A stretch of DNA of 64,000 nt from Cyanophora paradoxa (Eukaryota > Glaucocystophyceae > Cyanophorales > Cyanophoraceae). The translations under genes and the position numbers were made by a program. The DNA lies in the NCBI GenBank assembly GCA_004431415.1, contig QPMI01000075.1, positions 54,642 through 118,641 of the forward strand, written 5' to 3'. How positions within the stretch are numbered: the stretch's first letter is position 1; each line of letters opens with the position of its first letter. Positions 49,319-59,900 of the stretch are shown piece after piece. The notes under the pieces are model-generated. The model had not been told where the DNA came from, made no database searches, and saw only the letters and a program-made list of their open reading frames with translations.

Positions 49319-50002
49319 CCTGTCGCCGGGCATCAGCCTCGCGCGCTTGCGCAGCTCCGCCTCCCCGGGTAGCCAGTTCTTCGGGTCGTTGCTCCACTCC
49401 TCCCATTCGCGTATGTCTCGCCTGACGTCACGTGGGGCGGGGGCGTTTATCGGTGGGGCGGGCGGGGCTGGCAGGGCCAGGGGCGGGGGGTTGAGGCCCC
49501 TGTCCCACGAGTACTCGGGGTATCTGTCCCATCCCAGGGGTACCAGATGTGCTGGAATCGGCTCGACGTCGTAGTTGGGATCTCTGGCGTTATGATAGTC
49601 ATAGCTCGTGACGTACTTCGTCACGGCCGAGCGCAGGCGCGAGAGGTCGCGCCTATTTACGTCGTCCCGTTCCGAGTCCCTTGCCTTCGCGTACCACTGG
49701 AGGATTTGCATTCGAATGTGGTCCGGGAGGGTCGAGAGAAAGCTGAGCTTGGAGCCCAGGGCGAACCAAATGCGCTTGAACTCATCGATAATCCTGCCCT
49801 CATTGTGGCTTCGAAGGTAGTGGGCCCCGCCAGCGTTGTAATGGCCGTCCAGCCACCCTTCGTTAGCCAGCCTTAGCACCGCCCACGGGACGCGCGGTCG
49901 ATTCGGTCGCGAGGCCTGCTCAACCACCCAGCGTCTAAGGTCCTTGACCTGATCTATGAACTCCGCGATCACGTCCTTGGGCGCTTCCTCTGCAGCCGAC
50001 AT
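49301..50002 (-). CDS. Unrecognised element-encoded protein
   Basis: An intronless frame of 233 residues starting MSAAEEAPKDVIAEFIDQ; an in-frame Met four codons upstream (50014) is also possible. It is mostly helical and charged (RRWVVEQASR, VPWAVLRLANEGWLD, ALGSKLSFLSTLPDHIRM, LRSAVTKYVTSYDYHN), with a Pro-rich hinge (PPPLALPAPPAPP) and a C-terminal EWEEWSNDPKNWLPGE segment. No membrane segment or catalytic motif was seen. It is divergent from the YqaJ gene with only 52 bp between the starts, and ends just upstream of the GNAT-like gene on the same strand, suggesting a small co-oriented pair. Confidence 0.55.
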   Translation of the reverse strand: MSAAEEAPKDVIAEFIDQVKDLRRWVVEQASRPNRPRVPWAVLRLANEGWLDGHYNAGGAHYLRSHNEGRIIDEFKRIWFALGSKLSFLSTLPDHIRMQILQWYAKARDSERDDVNRRDLSRLRSAVTKYVTSYDYHNARDPNYDVEPIPAHLVPLGWDRYPEYSWDRGLNPPPLALPAPPAPPINAPAPRDVRRDIREWEEWSNDPKNWLPGEAELRKRARLMPGDRYPDRE

Positions 50003-50054
50003 TTGCAATTGCACACATCAAGAAATTCTAAACGCTACTGCGAAGCTAGGAGCT

Positions 50055-50708
50055 ATGGACTGCGAGACTTGCGAGAACTTGCAACAGGGGAGCGCGGCGT
50101 GGCACGCGGCGCGCCGTGAAAAGCTAACTGCCTCGAACTTTGCGGCTGCGTGCGGCATAAATCCCTGGAAATCCAGGGCCCGCCTCTGGGCGGAGCTAAG
50201 CGGGATAGCGGAGGAAAACAACTTTGACAACCCTGCCCTAACCTATGGGCATGACTATGAGCCCCTCGCGGTCTCTATCTACAAGGCACTGAACGATAAC
50301 GTTGACATTAAACATACTGGACTGCACGAACATAAAGAAATGCCGTTCCTCGCCGGTAGTCCCGACGGACTTATAGGAAATGATAGAATTTTAGAGGTGA
50401 AATGCCCGTACAAGGGCGAACTTTATGATAGAGTTCCTACCTATTATATGCCTCAACTGCAAGGACTTCTGGACATCACGGGCCGCGAGTGGGCCGAACT
50501 TTTTTGCTTCACTCCTCTGCGCGTGCAAACGTGGTACGTCAGGCGCGACGAGAGGTACATCGAGCTCATGAGGAAGTGCTTACAGCTATTTTGGATGCAC
50601 GTAAAGGCGGGGACTCCGCCCGAGCCCTACAGCGATCGAATGAAGTCAGAGAACCTCAGCGAGGAGCAGCTAGCGCTTAGGGAGTTCAAGACGTACGCGC
50701 TGATGTAG
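50055..50708 (+). CDS. YqaJ-like viral recombinase/exonuclease
   Basis: A 217-residue intronless protein of the YqaJ branch of PD-(D/E)XK nucleases, lambda-exonuclease-like enzymes that resect DNA for single-strand-annealing recombination and are common in phages and large eukaryotic DNA viruses. All family motifs are present in order: GSAAWHAARREKLTASNFAA (about residues 13-32), YGHDYEPLAVSIYKAL, AGSPDGLIGNDRILEVKCPY (catalytic D and E-x-K) and YYMPQLQGLLDI. The start at 50055 (MDCETCENLQQ) is preferred; an upstream in-frame Met at 49956 would overlap the divergent neighbour. GC is near 50%, well below surrounding host exons. It converges with a 59-residue ORF 4 bp downstream. Confidence 0.85.
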   Translation: MDCETCENLQQGSAAWHAARREKLTASNFAAACGINPWKSRARLWAELSGIAEENNFDNPALTYGHDYEPLAVSIYKALNDNVDIKHTGLHEHKEMPFLAGSPDGLIGNDRILEVKCPYKGELYDRVPTYYMPQLQGLLDITGREWAELFCFTPLRVQTWYVRRDERYIELMRKCLQLFWMHVKAGTPPEPYSDRMKSENLSEEQLALREFKTYALM

Positions 50709-50712
50709 CGGC

Positions 50713-50892
50713 TCAGGCCCAGGCCGGGTAGGCGAGTCTGTAATGAATCAGACCGCGCAGGATTTGGTTGAGCTGCTCGGTGCAGGGGGGCGGGAAGGCG
50801 AGGCCGCGGAGGGCCATAGAGACGTAGCGGAAGGGGTGGGGGAGGCGGCCCCTGTTATCCCACATGGCGTCCACTATGGCGTTGTGGACCAT
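50713..50892 (-). CDS. Small conserved-looking ORF, 59 residues
   Basis: Starts MVHNAIVDAMWDNRGRLPHP, continues RYVSMALRGLAFPPP and CTEQLNQILRGLIHYRLAYP, and ends with TGA at 50713-50715. Its amino-acid composition is protein-like, while the opposite strand in the same interval is Gly/Ala-rich filler. The frame stays open upstream to about 50925 (ARPALRPLSEQ), next to a CGCAG acceptor-like site. A short open piece farther upstream (MPPVLSPEDDFPGH, about 50950-50995) could belong to it after splicing or a frameshift. No homology was recognised. Confidence 0.4.
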   Translation of the reverse strand: MVHNAIVDAMWDNRGRLPHPFRYVSMALRGLAFPPPCTEQLNQILRGLIHYRLAYPAWA

Positions 50893-51151
50893 TTGCTCGG
50901 AGAGGGGCCGGAGGGCGGGGCGGGCCTGCGCTCACCGTCTCAGTGTCGTTCAGTGGCCCGGGAAGTCGTCCTCGGGGCTGAGTACCGGCGGCATGTCATC
51001 GTACGGCGAGTTGGCGACGGCCGAGGTTTACGCCTCGCTTCATTCGAATGCAGAAGACCTAGCTATCTTACGCCTGGCACTACTTAGCTAGATGCACGGG
51101 ATAGCGCATCAGGTTGGGCCCTGAGGTACGGCAGCTCAAGGCTGCTTTCCC

Positions 51152-51213
51152 GGGAACCACGTATCATAATACGTTGGCGATCGACCAGGGCGGATCGCCG
51201 TATGCCATTCCGG
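51152..51213 (+). repeat. Direct repeat, left copy
   Basis: GGGAACCACGTATCATAATA followed by CG and, after a variable stretch, GATCGCCGTATGCCATTCC. It matches 52083-52143 at roughly three quarters of positions. Contains the inverted repeat CGTAT-CATA-ATACG. Confidence 0.7.
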
Positions 51214-51270
51214 CCTCGCCCTTGCGAGTTCCGGAACAAGAACTCTCCGGGGTAAGCGCGCTAGGCGCCT

Positions 51271-51484
51271 GTACCCCGGGGAGGGCCGTTGCGGGTCGAG
51301 ACGGTGTACCCCGCTCGGGGGTACTCCTCTCGGGGCCGTCGCGGGGCCGATCGGGTACCCCGCTCGGGGGTACACTTGATCGGGGCCGCTCTGACGCCGT
51401 ACCCCTCTCCGGGGTACGCGTTCGGCCTCGGGCCGCGCCTTGTGGGGCCGGTTGGGGCGAACAGCGTACCCCGGGGAGGGGTAC
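51271..51484. promoter_or_regulatory. Array of 19-bp GTACCCC-N5-GGGGTAC palindromes
   Basis: Full 19-nt copies lie at 51306-51324, 51355-51373, 51399-51417 and 51466-51484, with a half-site at 51271-51277. The outer seven bases of each arm are kept; the central five vary (GCTCG, GCTCG, TCTCC, GGGGA). Centre-to-centre distances are 49, 44 and 67 bp. This is iteron-like. Confidence 0.75.
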
Positions 51485-51600
51485 GCGGTTTCTTCCGGGT
51501 TCGGGGATCCGAAGCCGGGTACCGCCGCCGGAGGCCGCGGGGGTGAGCGTAGCGAACGCAGCACGAATGCAGTACCCCCTACCACGCGCATAGCGTGTCC

Positions 51601-51647
51601 GTCGTCCGCAGACGACCATGAGACCAAGGGGTCGTACAACATACGAC
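51601..51647. promoter_or_regulatory. Two adjacent perfect hairpins
   Basis: GTCGTC-CGCA-GACGAC at 51601-51616 and GTCGTA-CAACA-TACGAC at 51631-51647. Confidence 0.75.
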
Positions 51648-51735
51648 AACCGAGGCTCATCAAAAACCAACAGGACTCCGAAACATGCGCGAAGTCTCCC
51701 CCCGCGCCGGGGCGGCAGACTCGAAAACCCAGCAA

Positions 51736-51906
51736 GTTACCGCGGGAAAAACCGCGTAACGGTCATGCGCTGGACCCCGGCTCGGCACCCGCGGGTCCAG
51801 AGGAAAAACAGGGTAAAACCCAGCGGTGAAAACCCGAGATTCTCCACGAAGCCGCGCGACTGTTTCTTGGGGGCGCGCTGGACCCCGGCCCGGCACAAGT
51901 GGGTCC
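51736..51906. promoter_or_regulatory. Three further stem-loops
   Basis: GTTACCGCGG with a nearly complementary CCGCGTAAC at 51736-51760. CTGGACCC with GGGTCCAG at about 51770-51800 and again at about 51878-51907. The last two share the loop beginning CGGC(T/C)CGGCAC. Confidence 0.7.
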
Positions 51907-52082
51907 AGCGGACGCGCGTGGAAAACGAATGACGACCGGTACACCGAGTCTGCGCGGTTCGTGCCCGAATCTTCGACGGGACTATTGTAAATTACCACGG
52001 ATCAGCTGTGCACGACCACGTCCGCGCTGGTGGCCGGCACCGAGCGGGAGTAACATCCGGAACCGTGTGCACAGGAGACGAC

Positions 52083-52143
52083 AAGGAACCACGTATTATA
52101 ATACCCTCGGCGAACGCTGGCGCTGGTCGCCGTATGCATTGCC
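52083..52143 (+). repeat. Direct repeat, right copy
   Basis: AAGGAACCACGTATTATAAT followed by ACCC, then after a variable stretch GGTCGCCGTATGCATTGCC. It contains the perfect 12-bp palindrome GTATTATAATAC where the left copy has GTATCATAATAC. Confidence 0.7.
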
Positions 52144-52523
52144 TTTTTTGCGCGAACTTTTTGCGGCGCCGGGGCTCGCTGGGTGGCGAGGTTCGGCGCC
52201 CCGGAAGGAAAAATCGCGGGGAGGTGGGCGGGAGCGATTTCGCTTCGCCGCTGGTCGCTTCGTGGCCTGGAGCGGCCGCGAGCGAAGCTGGGCGTGAAGG
52301 GAAACCCCGAATCAGCGTACCCCCCGGAGCTCGGCGGCTTCAAGCCCGCCGGCTCGGCCCAACGGCTAGCTCAGCTAGTCCCTTGCGGGACGCTCGCTGC
52401 AGCCTGCTGCTTATCCCGTGCTCGCCTCGCGCCGCTCCGCGGCTAGCGAGTCGCTCAGCTCTTTCGTGCCTGGCGCTCGGCTACGGTCTTCTTTGTTCGC
52501 ATTCCGTCGGCGCAAAACTCGAT

Positions 52524-55255
52524 TTACGCATTGAGAGCGCAAATCCCGACCTGCGACGGCGGCGGCGAGCCCGGGGCGGCCGAGCCCTGCGTGGCGAGGG
52601 CCGCCGAGCGCGCCGAGGCGAGCGAGGCCTGCGAGGGTGCCGGCTCCAGCTCCATGTCGAAGACGCCGCCCTCCACGGCGACGGCGACGGGGACGACGGG
52701 CGGCGAGGCCGGGATCGCGCGGGCCTGCTGCGTGGCGGGGACCTGAGCCGAGAAGTTCTCGAGCCGCCACTCGCGGCAGCCCGGGCACTCACCTGGACGA
52801 GGGGCTCGCGGTTGGCGACGGGCGGCGTCGGCAGGGCCTGCGTGGGGCGTCACTTACAGAAGCCGAAGGCGCCGGCCTTGTGGGGCGGGGCGTCGGGGTC
52901 GCGGGGCGTGCTATAGGCCTCCGAGCCCTCCGATTCAGAGTCACTCACCGGGCTGAGAGGGTGGGGTGAGAAGAGGCCGAGGCGGGCCTTCTTGGCGGGC
53001 AGGAGGTGGGAGCCGTTGAGGGCGCAATCGGCGCGGTGGGCACACCTCTCTCCGTAGGTGGGGCAGAGGGCCGGGGCCGAGGGCGCCGGAGCCAAGGACG
53101 CCGGAGCCGAGGACGCCGGGGGCTGGAGGAGGCGGTGAGAGGGGCCGAGGAGGAGAGGAAGGGGGAAGGGCGCGGGCACCGGCGCCTCGACGTCCCAGTC
53201 CGCCAGCTCGGGGAGGCCGTGCTCGTCGAACGCCAGCGCGGGCCGCCCGCTGAAGCCGAACGGGGCGGGGGGCGAGAGCGCGTTGTCCCCGACGCCCCAG
53301 ACGGCGCTGAACGCCGCATCGTCCCAGCGCGCCTCCGCCTCCGCCTGGCCCTCGTCCCTTGCCTCGTCCACCTCCTTGGCGGAGAGCGACCCGATCTTGA
53401 TGATGGAGGCCTGGATCAGCACAAACTCGCGCTGGAAGAATTGGACGAGCGGGATGGTAACTGCGGGAGAGGGGGTGAGCGGGGAGAGCGCGGGGCGCAG
53501 GCCAAGGGCGGGGGCGCAGGCCAAGGGCGGGGCGGACGCACATTCGATGCCGTAGGCCACCTCCTTGATGTAGCGGCCCCGGCGGCCGATCTCCTTGGCC
53601 AGCATGCTGCACTCCTTGCGCGCCGGGTGGCCGTGGCCCCACTCCATGGCGATCATCGCCTTCGCCAGACGGACGCCCTCGATGTGCCACTCGTCCATCA
53701 GCGCCTCCAGATTGGCGCAGATGCGCATCCAGAAGAAGACGCGCTTGAGCTTGTCGCGGTCGAATTCGGCGTCGCCGCTCTTGCTGCCCCAGTCGCGCAG
53801 GTCCGTCTCCTCCGCCTTCTTCACCTTGTCGTACCAGCACTTGATCTTCTCCGCCTGGCGCTGGAACTCGTCCGCCCGCGCCGTGAGAACGTCCGACTCC
53901 TCCTGCGCTCCGAGGGCCCGGGTCAGGGAGGAGAGGCGGGCTAAGCGGGGCGGCGGCGGACCGTGTGCGAGAGCTCGCCGACGATCACGGAGATGGCCGC
54001 CGAGAGGATCTCACGGGCGCGGGCCGGCCCGTTTGGGTGGCCCTCGCGCAGAACCTCCTCCAGCTTCAGCACGGCCGCCCGCGCGAGATCGCGGTGGCGC
54101 TGGCGGGCCTCGTCGCTCCGGCCCTGATCCACGAGAAGCTGGAGCTGGGGCCGCATGCCGGAGTCGCAGACGCTGGCGTACTTCCGAAGGGCCGCGCAGG
54201 AGAGCACCTTCTGCACGCTGACCAGCCAGTACGCGTAGCCCAGCGGGCTCTCCGCGCTCGGGTTCTCTCCGACCTGCGGACGCGACCTTAGCGCGCGCAG
54301 GGGCAGGGGAAAGGGGAAAGGGCGGGCTCTCGCGCACGTAAATGTCATCGGCGCAGGAGAGGAACATGTGATCAACGACGTCGAAGAAGCCGCCGGACGG
54401 GAGCGTGCCGACGCCGTGGTACGCGCCTTGGATGGTCTCACCGGCGCAGATGCCGGCCTGGACGGTGACGGTGTACTGCGAGGCCGGCGGCCCCTCCTTC
54501 ACGTAGACGAAGTTGAGGTCGTACTTCTTGGCGTACGTCGGGTTGATGCGCTTGGTGACGATGACGTAATCGCACCGAACGCCGAGGCCGGACGGGCTGG
54601 CCTTCTCCTTCTCCGTCACCGACGCCAGGCACTGATCCCGCGCGATCAAGAGCTGCGGCGGCCCGCGCGTGAGCAAGCGCGGGCACGCGAGCGCAGGGAA
54701 GGGCCCTCACCCCGTGGGCGCCGCCGCTGCCGGATTTGAGGTCCGCGAGGAACTCCTTCTGCTCCGGAGTGCCGGAGAAGATCGCGCGCGGATGGAAATC
54801 GCGATGGAGCGCGATGCTGTTGAAGCAGCCCGCCGCCGCATTGTCGGACATCAGCAACAGCGCCACATCGCCGTGCGTGAAGCCGTACTTCGCCTTCACA
54901 TACTCCGGCAGCTCGTGAATGCTGTAAGGCACGATCTGCGCGCGGGGCACGCGAGCCGGGGCATGTGAGCCGGGGCCGAAGCGGTGCGGGCGAAACCGCG
55001 AACCTCGTTGAACTTATTAACCGGCGTGAACTGGCCCTTGGTCTTCAAGCGCTTCGGGTGGCCGTCCGTGTTCTGGATCTTCTTCAGCCCGCCGAACGGC
55101 TCGAAGCGCGGCACGCCGGCCGAGTTGAACACGCTATCGTAGGTCATCGCGTTGAGCGCCTCCTCCGCCGATAGGCTGCCGAGATCGCGGGCTATGCTGT
55201 CCTGCTCGCCGGGCTGCTGCTGCTTCGCGCAGGAGCGGAAGGTCGCCGCCTGCAT
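52524..55255 (-). CDS. Unrecognised multi-exon element protein
   Basis: Starts at 55255 (MQAATFRSCAKQQQPGEQDS). Exon pieces in order are SIARDLGSLSAEEALNAMTY with TPVNKFNEV; IVPYSIHELPEYVKAKYGF with IALHRDFHPRAIFSGTPEQK; LGVRCDYVIVTKRINPTYAK with GAYHGVGTLPSGGFFDVVDH; and GYAYWLVSVQKVLSCAALRK with AARAREILSAAISV-type helices. These are followed by AEKIKCWYDKVKKAEETDLR with DKLKRVFFWMRICANLEALM; then VQFFQREFVLIQASIIKIGS; and a Pro/Ser-rich tail with a possible zinc-binding CPTYGERCAHRADC. Introns are host-like (GTGAGGG, GTGCGTC, GCCCGCC donors; CGCAG acceptors). A stop at 53941 can be bypassed by an in-frame GTCCGCC...GCGCAG intron. The last part (52524-52850) may be a separate exon or ORF. 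It is divergently paired with the next gene. No family was recognised. Confidence 0.5.
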
Positions 55256-55550
55256 GGTGGTTGTTACTGCCAGTGAAGTGCAACACCTCCAACGGATTCC
55301 GTTCACGGGTCGTACCCCGCACTGGCTTGCCCCCCCCCCTAACTCGCGAAGACTCAGACTTGAAGCGCGCTTCTCCCCCCGTCCGCGTCGCGTACCCCCC
55401 CAGGCTGCAACCCCCCGTCGGTTTCTCGCTTTTTCTCTCTGGCGATGCAATGCAAGCCGCTCGTTCAAACCAGCTGGAAACTTGGCGCCAAAGCCTTCGC
55501 AGCCCGCGCGCAGCACTCGCAGCAGCGGCGGCAGCAGCAGCGGCGGCGGC
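55256..55550. promoter_or_regulatory. Bidirectional promoter of the two intron-containing element genes
   Basis: 295 bp between the ATG codons at 55255 (-) and 55551 (+). It contains CGTACCCCGC (about 55312) and CGTACCCCCC (about 55391), the same GTACCCC word as in the palindrome array. It ends in a CAGCAGCGGCGGCAG repeat just before the + strand ATG. Confidence 0.45.
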
Positions 55551-56930
55551 ATGTCTCGGCTCGCGCTCCCTCCGGAGATCCCGGCTAAGCTGGCGAGGAA
55601 CACGCTGTACGACGTTCTCTGCATCGGCGACAGCTTCGGCATCGATTGGACGGTTTTCGAGGCCGGCATCAGCGACCAGGCGAAGGAGGCGCAGGCCCGG
55701 GCGCTGGAGGATGGCATGCAGTTCAGCCCGAACAGCAAGGATGTGCTGCGCAAGACCGAGCTGGCCGAGCGCAAGCGCAAGCTGGCCGCGGCGCAGACTT
55801 TGAACGCCGAGGGTGCCCCCGGCCCGTCGGTGCAGTTCTCCATCGACTCCGTCCTGTCGCGGCTGCGGCTCGCGGAGGTGCTCGCTGCCTCTTTCTCTCT
55901 GCGCTCGCAGCGGCTGAGGCGCCGCGGCGCATCGCAGGACGCGGACGTGCGGGCGATGCACGCGGCGCTGAACATGACGGAGGAGAACTTCGACACGCCG
56001 AGCAAGCCGAAGCCCGGGCGCGATGCCGACGCCCGCCGGCTGTTCGCGGCGCAGCGCCTGCGGCTGCTCATGGGCGCCGTGCCCCGGCACATCGCCAAGG
56101 GCGAGTGGCGCACGATTGGCCTGCTGACGGGCCCGGAGGAGTTCTACTTCAACCGCATGGCGGAGGCGGCCGGGCACCTGCTCTGGCTGCTGGTGCTCAG
56201 CTCGGACCCGGCCTACAAGCCCGAGGTGCGCCCCAGCCGCCCGTGCAGCCGCGACCGCCCCTCCCCGCCGACCCCGCCGGCCCGCAGATGCTGGCGAAGG
56301 GCATCATGGGCATCGAGGTGCGCTGCATCAAGAAGAACAGCCGCGACTTCATCACGCGCCACGAGAGCTCGGCGGTCTGGGGCGAGCGGCCGGACACCGG
56401 CGTCCTCACCGACGCCTACGCCATCCGCATCGTGCTGGAGGCGGCCTGCCGGACGTGCCGGGACCGCCACGGGCGCCAGGGCATCTGCGCCTTCGACCTG
56501 GTTCCGGAGTTCGAGGTGCCCGGCGTCACCATCGGCGACCGCGTGCAGGTGCGCCGTTTCTATTTGGATGCTATTTAGATGCTATTTAGACTATTTAGAT
56601 GCCATTTAAACCCCCTCGCAGGTCATCCGGCGGTGCTCGATGCCGGACTCGCACGGGCGCCCCATGATCCACGGCGCCGTGAAGTACGTGGTGCCGCGGC
56701 GCACCCTCGCCCTCGCCTTCTTCGTCCCCGTCTTCGACAAGGCGGCCGCCGCCGCCGCCGCCGCCGCCTCCCGCCCCCGCCCCATGCTCGCGGCCACGGA
56801 GTCCTCGGATTCCGGCTCGGATTCCGAGGAGGAGCGCGACGCCGAGGCCGCCGCCGCGGCCCGGGCGCTGGACTTCACGGAGGAGGAGCTCGAGCGGGCG
56901 CGGAGCCTGCGCGCGCCGGCCGGGAGATGA
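55551..56930 (+). CDS. Unrecognised element protein upstream of the helicase
   Basis: Three exons: 55551-56225, 56288-56548 and 56622-56930. All are phase 0, with GTGCGCC donors and CAG acceptors. It starts MSRLALPPEIPAKLARNTLY and carries DVLCIGDSFGIDWTVFEAGI, LMGAVPRHIAKGEWRTIGLL, LTGPEEFYFNRMAEAAGHLL, RCIKKNSRDFITRHESSAVW, EAACRTCRDRHGRQGICAFD (a CxxC pair) and GAVKYVVPRRTLALAFFVPV. The C-terminus is acidic and Ser-rich (SSDSGSDSEEERDAE). The TGA at 56928-56930 overlaps an ATG at 56927 (ATGA) in the next frame. Either the two frames are separate cistrons or a base is missing and this is the N-terminal part of the helicase protein. No family was recognised. Confidence 0.5.
56561..56610. repeat. 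CTATTTAGAT tandem repeat in an intron
   Basis: TATTTGGATG, CTATTTAGAT, GCTATTTAGA, CTATTTAGAT and GCCATTTAAA follow one another: about four units of an 11-bp AT-rich word in the intron 56549-56621, sharply unlike the GC-rich neighbours. Confidence 0.8.
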
Positions 56931-59900
56931 CCGCCGTCTTCAAGGCGGCGATCGGCGAGGCGACGGCCTCCGCCTCCGGCGACGGGGCCGGAGTTAGCAA
57001 GATCACGGCGGAGGGCCTCGCGCGCGCCATGCGCGTGGCCCAGGCCCAGGCCCAGGCGAAGGGCAAGGGCAAGGGCAAGGTCGCCTACATCAACCTCAAG
57101 TTCGAGAAGGAGGACGTGCCCGCCCCGGCGGCGCGGCGCGATCTCGGCGAGCAGATGGAGGCGGCGGCCCCCAAGGCGGCCGGCCCCGAGCCGGCCGGTG
57201 CGCCCTCCCCACCCCAAAATTCTGAGCCTAGGGCGTTCCGGCGCCGCAAAGGAATGACCCTGCCCACAGAGGAGGAGCTGGAGGCCGAGCGCGAGATGGA
57301 GGAGGAGGCCGCGCTGGCGGCGGCGGCGGACGCGAAGGCGGCGCGCGAGCTGGAGGTGGCGGAGGAGTACGCGATGGAGCTGGAGCGCGAGCGCGAGCGC
57401 GAGGGCGAGGCCGACGCCGAGCTGGCGGCGGCGGCGGCGGGGGACACCTTCGAGCCCGAGCCCCCGTCGACGAGTTCTACCCCCTCCCGCCCTCCCCCTC
57501 CCTCGAGTACGCCCCGCCGCCGCCCGTGGAGGAGTTCTCGGACGACGAGCCCGGCGACGCTGGCCCCAGGCCGCCCCTCGTCTCCCCCCGCCGCCCGCCC
57601 GCCCCCGTGCCCCCCGCCAGCCCCGCCGCCTCCGACGTCTCCTGGCGCCCGAGCGGCAACCCCTCGGCCTTCAGCCCCGTCCCGCCGTCGCAGCGCTCGC
57701 AGCGCTCGCAGCGCCCGCCGCCCTCCGTCCAGGGTACCCCCCTCGCCCGCCCCATCCCCTCGCCGCCGCGGGGCACGCCCGTCGCCACGCCCGTCTCCTC
57801 CCTCGGCCACATGCCCCCTCCGCCCCCTCCGGCCCCCCGCGCCGGCCGCCTCTCCCGCCGGGCCCAGCAGCGGCGCGAGCGCGAGCGGCAGCTGCTGCGC
57901 GATCAGCGGGCGGAGGCGGAGGCGGACCACGACGACGGCCAGGCGTCGGAGAGCGACGGCGAGCCGCCGCGCGCCACCAGGCTGGAGCTGGCGCGGGCGG
58001 AGCTGGCGGCGCAGCCGCGCGAGGCGCCCGAGATCGACATGTCCAAGTACGACGACGTGACAACGTACAGCAAGGACAACAAGTCGAGGAAGGAGGCGGC
58101 CATTCAGGATGCGCTCCGCCTCTTCGTCAAGAACAACGTGCGCCCCGCCCCCCTTAGAGGCCGGAGGCGGCCGTGGCCCAGCTGCGTAAGGCGCTGGGTC
58201 CGAGCCGCCTTCGGCCGGTGCGCCCCCCTCCCGCGTTCGAACCCCGCTAACCCCCTTTTGCCGGCGCAGCGGATCGTGCGCCAGAGACCCTACGGCCCGA
58301 ACTCCCCGCCCACCTTCTACGTCGAGCTCCCGAACCTCTTCGTGTACGACAAGGTCAGCGCGAACAGGCACGCCGGGCGCGGGACGATGAAGGAGGTCAT
58401 CCAGCTGCTGGCGATGACCTTCCACAAGACCTACGAGTCCAGCCCCGGCTCCTTCGAGTTCACCTTCTCGAAGGAGGTGCTCTCGGGGCGGACGCGCACG
58501 TTCGTGGAGGAGTCCCTCCAGCTCGAGGACGTCTGCCCGAGATGCCCGTCATCCCCGGCTTCGCCTTTGCCTGCGACACGCGTGCGCCGCCCGTACCCCT
58601 GCGCCCCGCCCCGTACCCCGCCGACGCCCCTTGCGCAGATTTCGTGGTGCGGGCGCCGCAGGACAGCACGGGCAGCGCCTGCACCCTCGTCATGTCGCAC
58701 GAGGAGGCACGGGAGCGGTACGCGGGCTACATGAACACCTGCTACATCCAGGGGCGCCTGCCCGCGGGCATCGAGGAGGCGGCCGAGACGTGCGACTGGC
58801 CCGCCGTGTACGGTATGCTGCATCCCTTCATGCCCAACGTCGTCAAGCACCTGGCGGACAACGGCTACGTGACGGCCGACGAGTTCGGCTACGCGGCGGC
58901 CGTCCTCTACGCCTTCAACCTCGTCGGGCCGTGGAACTTCTGCGACAAGCCCGTCTTCGACCGGGAGCCGCGCGCGGAGATCGAGCCGCCGTCCGAGGCG
59001 CCATGCTGCAGTACTGCGGCATCATCAAGGGCCAGTCGGGCACGGGTGCGCCCCGCCCCCGCCTTTCCCTCTTCCTTTTCCTGAGACCCCGCGCGCGCAG
59101 GCAAGTCGATGGTGACGCAGATCATGACGGAGTGCCTGCCGCCAAGCCGCGTCTGCGTCTACCGCCCCTCCAAGGGCTCGGCCTTCTCGGAGCACGGCGG
59201 CGAGGAGGCGATCTGCATGGTGATGGCGGAGGGCCTCGACCCTAAGGCCTGCTCGGAGGAGGAGCTCAAGATGCGCTCCGGCGACGCCTACTCCCGCAAC
59301 TTCAAGAACGTCCGCGGCGACGACGTGCGCACCAAGGCGACGCGCAAGGTGCTTGTCATCGTCTGCAACAGCTTCCCGCAGGTGCGCCCGTTCCCCTTCC
59401 CCTCCCCGGCGCCCTTTCTCACTTGCCCCGGCGCAGCTCGAGAACCGCATGCTCGAGTTCTTCGCCCGCGTCGTCCTGATCCCCCTCGACCACAAGCCGG
59501 CCAAGAAGCGCACCTACCTCCACTCCGACATCCGCGAGAACGAGCTGCCGGCGCTCATGGTCGCGGCCTTCACCTTCGCGTGGAAGATCATCCACGCGCT
59601 CTCCGACGGCAAGGCCTCCTGCATCCAGGCCTTCGAGCCGGCGTGGCTGCGGGCGCAGCGCCTCGGCTTCTGGCAGGAGACGGCCTCCTGCCCCCTCACC
59701 CGCTTCATCATCACCCACTGCGCCGTCGACCCCACCACCTACGTCGCCGCCCCGAACACGGAGGGCTGGATGACGAGCGTCGCGGGCATCGTCGAGTACA
59801 TCGCGCGCACGGAGGGCCCGGACACCTCCGCCGCCGTCGGCGCCGACATCGAGAACGGCCGGCTGGACGAGACCCTCGCCGGCTTCGGCTCCTGGTGCCG

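Larger units (their letters stand above)
50893..52523. other. Long non-coding, hairpin-rich tract of the element
   Basis: No credible ORF. It contains a diverged direct repeat (51152 and 52083), four 19-bp palindromes (51306-51484), two perfect hairpins (51601-51647) and two CTGGACCC/GGGTCCAG stem-loops (51770-51906). Its position beside YqaJ and upstream of the helicase gene pair suggests a replication origin or control region. Confidence 0.6.

Noticed and set aside
51114-52916. Several 100-300-codon frames across the hairpin-rich tract
   Set aside because: They run through inverted repeats and palindromes, are Arg/Gly/Pro-rich, and have no protein-like hydrophobic pattern.
57085-58425. 446-codon minus-strand frame opposite the helicase gene
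   Set aside because: It is a shadow of the Ala/Glu/Pro-rich N-terminal region on the + strand.
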